Assembly (NCBI GenBank): GCA_043747835.1
Contig: JAYTOK010000148.1
Coordinates: forward strand, 62,001 to 126,000
Length of the DNA: 64,000 bases
Source: CADEED01 sp043747835
GTDB taxonomy: Bacteria > Pseudomonadota > Gammaproteobacteria > Steroidobacterales > Steroidobacteraceae
Direction: 5' to 3'
The notes under the pieces are model-generated. The model saw nothing but the letters and a program-made list of their open reading frames with translations, ran no database searches and had not been told where the DNA came from. Each line of letters opens with the position of its first letter. Position 1 is the stretch's first letter. Made by a program: the position numbers and the translations under genes. This document shows positions 57,756-64,000 of this stretch, in pieces.

Positions 57756-60317
57756 CTAACGCTGATCCACCGCCACCGCGGGTCCGATCTGCGAGCTCGT
57801 ACTTTCGAGCAATCTCGAATCCCGTCCGGGAACGTACTGCGCGGCGACCGAGTACTTCTTCGGATCGATCCCCTTCGCCTCCCAGATTGCCTCACCGTCG
57901 GCATCCAGTGAGACGAGTTCGCCCACGGGCTTGCCGTCCGACAGGAACTGCACGGCACCTTTCGGCACTTCCTGCGCTGTGAGTGGCAGCACTCTCGCCC
58001 GGAAGACGACCAGATCGCTACCCGGTTTTTTCGACACGTCCTGAATCTTCGTCGCCGTACCGAAGCGCTCCATGCGCTCGGTCAGTGCGAACGTCTTCGC
58101 GAAGCCGGGCTCACCCGTCGCCATGACGTCGAACACGCAGTTCTCGTGACGCTGCTTGTCCTTGACGACCTTGCAGGCCTCGAGCGCTTCTTCACGCGTC
58201 GCGGGTTCGACCGGCTTTTCCTTGGGCAGATCGCACGGCGGCTTGTCTTTCGGCCAACTGGCAATCGTGAAGTTGCCGGTGCCCATTCCGGGCGCGTAGT
58301 CGAACAAGCTTCCCTTGTCGGTCACGCGCCATGCGTCGGCGAACTTCTGATTGAGGTCGACGTAACGCTGCGCGAGCGACGCCGGCTTCGGTCCCATCGA
58401 CGAGCCATCCGGCAGCGACGGCAGCCATCCACCGCGCGACAGCGAGCCCATGATGCCGTGGTAAGCATCGATCCCGTAGGCGTTCACGTTGAGATACCAC
58501 TGGCTCTGCGAGTTCCAATAGCCCGGCGTCACCATGAGGCGCGAGCCGTCCGGAAACTCGATCTCCATTCCCCCGACGCTCGAACGCGCCACGCGCCCGC
58601 CACCGGCGAGTGTGATGCCCGCGGCGGTGAGGTTGCTCAGCACGCCGTTCACGCGCAGCTCCAGCCCTTCCGGATTCGGCACGCCATCGAGGCCCGGCTG
58701 CCACGTCACCCGGTGCGGACCCACGCGCGCCGCCACCGCGGAGTTCAAGCTCACGCAGGTCGCGAGCCCCGTGTGCGGGTTGGGTCCCGGAAAGAACGTG
58801 GTCGCAATGGCCTTCTGCCGCGTCTGGATTTCCGTGCCGTCGGAGCCCTTGAGGGCCACGAATTCGCCGGCGGTCTGGAAGTCATAGTGCGTGCCGTCGA
58901 CCGTGCGGATGTGCGGATCGCCTTCGTTCGCCGCGGCGCCACCGCCGACGCGATTCGAATGCGCGTCCCAACGACCGTCCGGATTGCCACCCTGACTATT
59001 CGTCTGGTCGGCCCAGATCGGATGGAAGCGGCCCTGGAAATAGTCGAGGCCCGAGTAGTCGCCGTACTGGATGTCGAACTGGAAGGGTTCCGGCGGATCC
59101 GAACCGGTTCCGGCGGATAGCGACAGTCCCACCTGGCCGTTCGCGAAGAATGCAGGCGCGGCGCCGGCAACCGCGGGCGGCGTGGCCAGCGAGCAGAACT
59201 CCTGCATCTGGTTGTTGCCCGCGGAATTGCGCGCGTCGTGCCAGCACACCGCGACATTTCCCGACAGCGGATTGCTGGAGATCTTCGGGTTGAACTGGCT
59301 GCGAATCGGCACTGCCGGGTCATCGTTGACGCGCAACGGCGCGCTCCAGGTGGCGCCGTCGTTTTCCGACCAGCGGACCATGATGTCCGTGTCGTTGGAC
59401 TCGTTGACCACCTCGTCGGTGTAAACCATGTAGAGCCGCCCGAACTGCGGACTCAGAGGATTCCGGTCGAAGGCGAGGCCGACCTCGACGTCGATGCTGC
59501 GCTCCGCCTGTGGAGGTATGAAATCGAAGCCGCCGACGTTCGAGGTGAACGGCGATGTGACGGCTCCGAAATTTGCGGCCCCCAGGCCATCGGCGTCGAT
59601 GTTCACACGCACGGTCGCCGGACCCTCGCCACCCGTCGGGTTCTGGCACACGTTCACCACCACGCCCTCGGGCGACACGTTCACGTCGCCGTAGGTACAG
59701 CTGTTGGTCCCCGGGATGTTTTGCGTGGCGTTGAACGCAGCGACGACTCCGAGGCCGGTGGCCGACGTGCCGCGCGCGCTCATGGACACGCCGTTGTTCC
59801 ACACCACCCACACGGCAACGGGGACGCCGGGCGCGGAAGTGTCCACCGCGACGATGCTCGGCTGATCGTTGTTTCCCGGAAATGTGGCGAGTTCGGTCCA
59901 GGTGTCGCCGGCGTCGGTGCTGAGCAGGGTATCGATTGCGCCGTCGTCGGCCAGGAAGGTCACGTAGAGATTGCCGAACGAATCCCACGCGATGTTCGGA
60001 TCGCAACAGGCTTCATCGCCCTGGCCCGCGTCGCCGTCCGCGATGGTGCGGTCCGCGTCGGGATACTCCCACGTCGTGCCGCGATTGTTGCTGCGTGCGA
60101 AGAACAGGCCGCCGGTGGCGTTGTTGCATGCCGCGACGATCTGATCCGCGTCGGTCGGGTTCACCTTGATCGCGCATTCGTTCTGATAGTTAGCCAGGGC
60201 CGAGACATTCGTCTCGTCTTCGGGGGTCACCTGTCCGGTCGCGGGCAAGCTGCCGATGACGGCCGCGCCCATCGCTGCGAGTGCCCAGACACCCGCTTTG
60301 TGTTTGAGGTTTTTCAT
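57756..60317 (-). CDS. Secreted BNR-repeat (sialidase-like) protein with a VWD domain
   Basis: 853 residues from ATG 60317 (GGAGAT ahead), signal peptide about 1-29. BNR/Asp-box repeats are visible at about 75-85, 133-142 (S-T-D-A-G-D-T-W) and 316-327 (S-E-N-D-G-A-T-W), giving a six-bladed beta propeller. A von Willebrand type D domain opens at 466 (G-D-P-H-I-R-T-V-D-G-T-H-Y-D-F). A bacterial Ig-like domain ends the protein (about 780-850, V-Q-F-L-S-D-G-K-P-V-G). VWD domains are uncommon in bacteria and usually mediate adhesion or polymerisation. The sialidase catalytic residues are not clear, so glycosidase activity is unproven. It is third in the operon after the TonB receptor and the SNase-like gene. 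Confidence 0.82.
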   Translation of the reverse strand: MKNLKHKAGVWALAAMGAAVIGSLPATGQVTPEDETNVSALANYQNECAIKVNPTDADQIVAACNNATGGLFFARSNNRGTTWEYPDADRTIADGDAGQGDEACCDPNIAWDSFGNLYVTFLADDGAIDTLLSTDAGDTWTELATFPGNNDQPSIVAVDTSAPGVPVAVWVVWNNGVSMSARGTSATGLGVVAAFNATQNIPGTNSCTYGDVNVSPEGVVVNVCQNPTGGEGPATVRVNIDADGLGAANFGAVTSPFTSNVGGFDFIPPQAERSIDVEVGLAFDRNPLSPQFGRLYMVYTDEVVNESNDTDIMVRWSENDGATWSAPLRVNDDPAVPIRSQFNPKISSNPLSGNVAVCWHDARNSAGNNQMQEFCSLATPPAVAGAAPAFFANGQVGLSLSAGTGSDPPEPFQFDIQYGDYSGLDYFQGRFHPIWADQTNSQGGNPDGRWDAHSNRVGGGAAANEGDPHIRTVDGTHYDFQTAGEFVALKGSDGTEIQTRQKAIATTFFPGPNPHTGLATCVSLNSAVAARVGPHRVTWQPGLDGVPNPEGLELRVNGVLSNLTAAGITLAGGGRVARSSVGGMEIEFPDGSRLMVTPGYWNSQSQWYLNVNAYGIDAYHGIMGSLSRGGWLPSLPDGSSMGPKPASLAQRYVDLNQKFADAWRVTDKGSLFDYAPGMGTGNFTIASWPKDKPPCDLPKEKPVEPATREEALEACKVVKDKQRHENCVFDVMATGEPGFAKTFALTERMERFGTATKIQDVSKKPGSDLVVFRARVLPLTAQEVPKGAVQFLSDGKPVGELVSLDADGEAIWEAKGIDPKKYSVAAQYVPGRDSRLLESTSSQIGPAVAVDQR

Positions 60318-60320
60318 GAG

Positions 60321-60782
60321 TTATCTCCAGACGCCGCGGCGAGCCTGCCGGGCCTCGTCTTCGGCGCTTTGCATCTGCCCATAACGGTATTTCGGATAGG
60401 ACGCGTCGGCGCGCACCACGCCCGCCCGAACCAGCTCGACGCCGACATCCTTCACCTCTTCTTCCGGTTTGCCGATGCCGCCGATGCGGATGCGTCCCGT
60501 CATCTGGCCGTCGACACGCTTGTCGAAGCGCAGCCGCACGGTTTTATCCAGCAGCAGATTGGTCAGCGCGTTGCGCGCCGCACGCGCCAGCGTGGAGTCC
60601 TTGTCGACCACGATGCCGTTGATGCGCACGTCGTAGACGATGTCGCCCTGCTGCATCGTGATGACATTGGCGCTCTTCACGGCGGTCACGCGCCCGACGA
60701 ACGTATCGCCCGCGTGAACCGCTGCAAGAGGCAACACCGCGAGCGCCAATGCCGCGGTGAGCCTGCGAATTCTCCCTTTCAT
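60321..60782 (-). CDS. Secreted thermonuclease-like (SNase-fold) protein, catalytic site degenerate
   Basis: 153 residues from ATG 60782 (AGGAGA ahead), signal peptide ending near V-H-A-G. The fold pattern fits the staphylococcal nuclease domain: V-T-A-V-K-S-A-N-V-I-T, then V-R-I-N-G-I, L-L-L-D-K-T-V-R-L, D-V-G-V-E-L-V-R-A-G-V and the closing E-D-E-A-R-Q-A-R-R-G-V-W. The catalytic I-D-x-P-E after R-I-N-G reads V-V-D-K-D, so the Asp/Glu pair is altered and nuclease activity is doubtful. It may have become a binding protein. The BNR/VWD gene follows after three bases. Confidence 0.75.
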   Translation of the reverse strand: MKGRIRRLTAALALAVLPLAAVHAGDTFVGRVTAVKSANVITMQQGDIVYDVRINGIVVDKDSTLARAARNALTNLLLDKTVRLRFDKRVDGQMTGRIRIGGIGKPEEEVKDVGVELVRAGVVRADASYPKYRYGQMQSAEDEARQARRGVWR

Positions 60783-60803
60783 GTGATTCTCCTGTGTTTG
60801 ACG

Positions 60804-62888
60804 TCAAAAACTGAAAGCGACGCTGGCGAACGCATTGCGGCCGAGGGCGTCGAACCCCGAGCCGTGCTCGCGATAGCGGCGATCGGCGAGGTTTTCCACG
60901 CCGGCGTAAGCCGTGAATGAACGCGTCGGGTTCCACGCGGCGCGAATCGATGCGCTCGCCCAGCCGGCCGTGCCTCGCGGGTTGATGCGCGGATCGACCG
61001 CATCGCGCGGACTCAGGCGATCCTGCCGGGTGGCCCAGTAGATCGATGGCTCGACCGCAAGCGTTGGGCTCAATCCGAAGCGCGCGCTGATACGGCCGAA
61101 GAAGGGCGGCACGCGATCGGCCGGGTAGGAATCGCCGGCCAGAGTTTCCTCGCCGCGCGTCCAGGTGGCGGTTGCCGAAACGCTCGCGTGCTCATTCCCC
61201 CGCCACGTGAGGCCCGCTTCCATGCCGTGCAGCGATAGCTGCGTGGCGTTGCGCGATTGCACGACCAGACGTCCCGCCACGTCGATCTCGCCGGTCAGCA
61301 CTTGCGTGATCTTGTCGCGGTAGTTTGAACGGAACGCGAAGGCCTCGGCCTGCCACGCGCCGCTCGCGTACTTCATTCCCAGGTCGTAGGTGAGCACGCT
61401 CTCCGGAGCGAGATCGGGGTTCGGAATGTTGAAGCGGTTGCCGCGCGCACCGAAGGTTCCAAGGTCGAAGACGTTGGGCGCGCGGAATCCGCGGCCGATG
61501 TTGGCCACGAGATTGAGCGTGTCCGAGGTGCGGACCACGAGCCCCAGGTTTCCGGAGACGTCGTCGGGCCGCATCCCGACTTCGATGCCGTCGACGTTCG
61601 GCGGCAACTCGATGTCGTAGCGCGTGTAGCGCAAGCCTCCCGTGAGCTCGAGCCAATCGCGCGGCGACCACCGGTCCGCGGCATACACTCCCACCCAGCT
61701 CATGGTGGAGCCATCGGGAAAACGGCTCGGCCGCGCGGTCGTCAATCCGTCCGCGAGCCGGATGCGCTCGCGCGAGGAATCCACGGTGTCGTGATACACC
61801 TCGAAGCCGTAGCTCAAGGAGTGATTCGCGCCTCGACTGCCCGGGAGTTGCTTCGTGAAATGGCCGATCGCGCCGAGCAACGTGCTCGAGTTTTGCTCGG
61901 CCTCGCGATGCGGCGCCTGGAAGTCGCGAGTGAGGCGGTCGTCGGTCATGCGCTGCGCGCCGATCTGCACGTCCACCGAATCGGCCCACGCTTGCGCTCT
62001 GTCGGATTCCACGCGTAGCTGCGCGAACTCGCGACGCTGCGGCCGGAAGACGTGCTCCGAGAAATCCGGGCGGGATTGACCGAATCCCGGCACCAGTGCA
62101 TCGACGCGCGGTGTCTCGGGCTGTGCCGTGTACTGCGCCTGCACGGTGAATCGCAGGTCGGCCGAAGGCGCGAAAGCGACCCGTGCGTGCGCACCGTGGG
62201 TGCGAAACGCCGTGTGTGGCAACGTCTCGCCGTCGCCCGCGCGCATCTCCCGCGCGTTCTGCTGCGATCCGCCGAGTTGCGCGAGCCACCGCTCGTTGCC
62301 GACTTCCGCCTCGAGCTGCGTCGCGAGACGCGAATCCGCGGAGCCCCACTGCACGCCGGCATTGCCCCGCGCTTGCACCGGCTGCCCTTCGAAATGCGGT
62401 GCGCGAGTCAGGAATTGCACCACGCCACCCATGGCTTCGGCGCCGTGAAACGCCGCGCCGGGACCACGCACGGCTTCGATGCGCTCGAGATTCCAGGCGT
62501 CGACGAGCGCCACGTATTGGTTCGGCGCGTTGCGAAAAATCGCGTTGTTGAGGCGGAATCCGTCGACGAGGTGCAGAACCTCGGATCCCTTGAGTCCGCG
62601 GATGATGGGGATTCCCTGGCCGGGAGTGGTTTGCTGCACATAAGTGCCGGGCTCACCGCGCAGGTGATCCACCGCGGTGAGCGGGGTGTGCCACGCGAGA
62701 TCGTCACGCGCGACGATGGTCACGCCTTGAGAAACGCCGTGGCTGGCGGCGCGCTCACGCGTGGCGGTGACTTGCACTTCTTCGAGCAGCGGCAAATCGC
62801 CGGCCGCCACCGGCAGACAGAGGAAACTGGTCGCCGCGGCCAGCCGACACACTGTCGAGGGGCAAATCCCGTCTACGAGCCGTTCCAT
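60804..62888 (-). CDS. TonB-dependent outer-membrane receptor
   Basis: 694 residues from ATG 62886-62888 with a strong GAGGAGG site. Signal peptide, then a TonB-box-like V-T-A-T-R-E-R, a plug domain (I-I-R-G-L-K-G-S-E-V-L-H-L-V-D-G, I-E-A-V-R-G-P-G-A-A-F-H-G-A-E-A-M-G-G-V-V) and a beta barrel of alternating residues ending in an aromatic-Phe C-terminus. The ligand is not obvious; heme or another metal complex is possible. First gene of a three-gene secreted operon with the SNase-like and BNR/VWD genes. A conserved-looking hairpin lies upstream at 62947. Confidence 0.88.
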   Translation of the reverse strand: MERLVDGICPSTVCRLAAATSFLCLPVAAGDLPLLEEVQVTATRERAASHGVSQGVTIVARDDLAWHTPLTAVDHLRGEPGTYVQQTTPGQGIPIIRGLKGSEVLHLVDGFRLNNAIFRNAPNQYVALVDAWNLERIEAVRGPGAAFHGAEAMGGVVQFLTRAPHFEGQPVQARGNAGVQWGSADSRLATQLEAEVGNERWLAQLGGSQQNAREMRAGDGETLPHTAFRTHGAHARVAFAPSADLRFTVQAQYTAQPETPRVDALVPGFGQSRPDFSEHVFRPQRREFAQLRVESDRAQAWADSVDVQIGAQRMTDDRLTRDFQAPHREAEQNSSTLLGAIGHFTKQLPGSRGANHSLSYGFEVYHDTVDSSRERIRLADGLTTARPSRFPDGSTMSWVGVYAADRWSPRDWLELTGGLRYTRYDIELPPNVDGIEVGMRPDDVSGNLGLVVRTSDTLNLVANIGRGFRAPNVFDLGTFGARGNRFNIPNPDLAPESVLTYDLGMKYASGAWQAEAFAFRSNYRDKITQVLTGEIDVAGRLVVQSRNATQLSLHGMEAGLTWRGNEHASVSATATWTRGEETLAGDSYPADRVPPFFGRISARFGLSPTLAVEPSIYWATRQDRLSPRDAVDPRINPRGTAGWASASIRAAWNPTRSFTAYAGVENLADRRYREHGSGFDALGRNAFASVAFSF

Positions 62889-62946
62889 GAAGGGCCCTCC
62901 TCAAGATTGTTAGGGGTCACGAACTAAAGTGTCGGGTAGTCGCGCG

Positions 62947-62985
62947 CACTCTCAGGTCGCGAGAGGCGGATCGGCGCGATCTGAG
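62947..62985. other. Hairpin upstream of the TonB receptor gene
   Basis: CTCTCAGGTCGCG (62947-62959) pairs with CGCGATCTGAGAG (62973-62985), 13 bp with one mismatch and a 13-base loop. It lies 59-97 bases before the receptor start codon, in the 270-base gap between the receptor and the sulfate-binding gene. It could be an operator or a leader RNA structure. The rest of that gap (63000-63158) is GC-rich and has no clear gene or terminator. Confidence 0.4.
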
Positions 62986-63158
62986 AGAATTTCCCGCGAT
63001 GGGTGCGTGCTGGAAAGTTTTCCGAACGCAACGAGTGGCGGGCTTTGATCACGCGCGTGGCGCGCGGCCGGGATCAGCGCCCGGTTTCCCGCGGAATCTT
63101 CGCAGGGGGTCCCTGGGGAACTAGTGGTTAGTCAGGGAATGCGTGAGGCGGAATCGCT

Positions 63159-64000
63159 TCAGGGTTTCGCGCCGGTGATCTGATCGAAAACCCCGCCGCT
63201 CGCGAAGTGCGTCTTCTGCGCGAGCTTCCAGCCGCCGAAATGGTCGATGCCCACGAGCTCGACGTTGGCGAACTGGTGCGCGTGCTTCGCGAACACCGCC
63301 GCATCGCGCGGCCGGTAGAAATGCTTCGCGGCCAGTTCCTGGCCTTCCGCCGTGTAGAGGAATTCGAGATACGCCTGCGCCACTGCGCGCGTGCCCCGGC
63401 GCAGCACGACCTTGTCCACGACCGCGACCGACGGTTCCGCGAGCACGCTCACCGACGGCGCCACGATCTCGAGATGCTGATCCGCCATCTCGCGCAGCGC
63501 CAGGTGCGCTTCGTTTTCCCACGAGATCGCGACGTCGCCGATGTTTCGCTGCACGAAGGTCGTCAACGCGCCGCGCGCGCCGGTGTCCAGCACCGGCACG
63601 TTCTGGTAGAGCTTGCGCACGAAATCGCGTGCACTCTCTTCGGAACCGCCGGGCTGCTTCTCCGCCCAGGCCCACGCCGCGAGGTAGTTCCAGCGCGCGC
63701 CACCCGAGGTCTTCGGGTTCGGCGTGATCACCTGCACGTCCGCGCGCACGAGATCGCTCCAGTCACGGATGTTCTTCGGATTCCCCGCGCGGACCAGAAA
63801 GACGATCGTCGAAACGTACGGCGCGCTGTTGTGCGGCAGCCGCTGCGCCCAGTTGATCGGCAGCATCTTTCCCTGGTCGGCGATGGCATCGATGTCGCCC
63901 GCGAGCGCGAGCGTCACGACATCCGCGGGCAGACCGTCGATGACGGCGCGCGCCTGGCGTCCCGAGCCGCCATGCGACTGGCTGATGTCCACGCGTTGCT
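63159..64000 (-). CDS. sbp: Periplasmic sulfate-binding protein, C-terminal part (cut by the right edge)
   Basis: At least 280 residues of the C-terminal part are present. The first full segment S-Q-S-H-G-G-S-G-R-Q-A-R and D-V-V-T-L-A-L-A-G-D-I-D-A-I are the sulfate-pocket and hinge motifs of Sbp/CysP, and Y-R-P-R and F-G-G-W follow near the end. The N-terminus with its signal peptide is outside the window; the start codon is beyond 64000. It is the natural partner for the CysA-T-W transporter at 49436-52931, though encoded 10 kb away on the opposite strand, after the secreted TonB operon. Confidence 0.92.
   Translation of the reverse strand, partial: QRVDISQSHGGSGRQARAVIDGLPADVVTLALAGDIDAIADQGKMLPINWAQRLPHNSAPYVSTIVFLVRAGNPKNIRDWSDLVRADVQVITPNPKTSGGARWNYLAAWAWAEKQPGGSEESARDFVRKLYQNVPVLDTGARGALTTFVQRNIGDVAISWENEAHLALREMADQHLEIVAPSVSVLAEPSVAVVDKVVLRRGTRAVAQAYLEFLYTAEGQELAAKHFYRPRDAAVFAKHAHQFANVELVGIDHFGGWKLAQKTHFASGGVFDQITGAKP

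Noticed and set aside
59238..60920. 560-codon plus-strand frame opposite the BNR/VWD and SNase-like genes
   Set aside because: No signal peptide, domain or ribosome-binding site; mirrors the minus-strand coding sequence.
1..64000. CRISPR arrays, rRNA and tRNA genes
   Set aside because: No evenly spaced direct repeats and no rRNA or tRNA cloverleaf were seen in the intergenic regions.

Overview
The window is GC-rich, gene-dense bacterial chromosome with about 50 protein genes and no rRNA, tRNA or CRISPR array that I can see. A gammaproteobacterium is the best guess. The strongest clue is the gene trio histidine kinase / QseG-like lipoprotein / GlrR-type sigma-54 activator (24301-27772), arranged as in gammaproteobacteria. 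An SrkA-type kinase, an rmlACDB operon and a PEP-CTERM/exosortase-A (XrtA) polysaccharide locus fit an environmental, exopolysaccharide-making, diderm organism. I cannot name a genus.

Left part (1-24232): one arm of an XrtA-associated exopolysaccharide locus. It holds the start of a glycosyltransferase, a Wzx-like flippase, an AMP-forming acyl ligase, a small tyrosine-phosphatase-like protein, two XrtA-type alpha/beta hydrolases, a VOC protein, an asparagine-synthase-like amidotransferase, a PaaK-like ligase, an XrtA-type glycosyltransferase, an SGNH hydrolase and an oxidoreductase/epimerase fusion. Then comes a tight four-gene operon (13539-19103): flavin acyl dehydrogenase, MBOAT-SGNH membrane protein, carrier protein and stand-alone adenylation enzyme. 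Its adenylation pocket reads like the L-proline-activating enzymes of pyrrole biosynthesis, and the dehydrogenase resembles prolyl-carrier dehydrogenases. I read the operon as a Dlt-like machine that makes a pyrrole-2-carboxyl (or related) thioester and moves it onto the extracellular glycan. This is the best candidate for an undescribed system here. A DUF218 protein, a PEP-CTERM protein behind a near-consensus sigma-54 promoter, and the dTDP-rhamnose genes follow.

Middle (24251-46000): the GlrK-QseG-GlrR two-component system (GlrR has an altered GAFTGA loop), galE, srkA, a lipoprotein, three large c-di-GMP proteins (one with a ruined GGDEF motif), a YbdK-type ligase, an ECF sigma / anti-sigma / subtilase operon in which the anti-sigma carries a propeptide-like domain, a TIGR02001-type outer-membrane protein, a RAYT transposase flanked by inverted REP palindromes, and an MFS transporter.

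Right part (46001-64000): copper chaperone and DUF2946 protein, photolyase, an ExbB/MotA-like channel protein, a sulfate ABC transporter operon (CysA with an extra C-terminal domain, CysT, CysW) ending in a two-component system, a roughly 315-bp MITE-like inverted-repeat element, a frameshifted hydrolase opposite a CGNR regulator, a secreted operon (TonB receptor, degenerate thermonuclease-like protein, BNR/VWD protein), and the 3' part of a sulfate-binding protein gene cut by the window edge. Several repeat palindromes sit between convergent genes.
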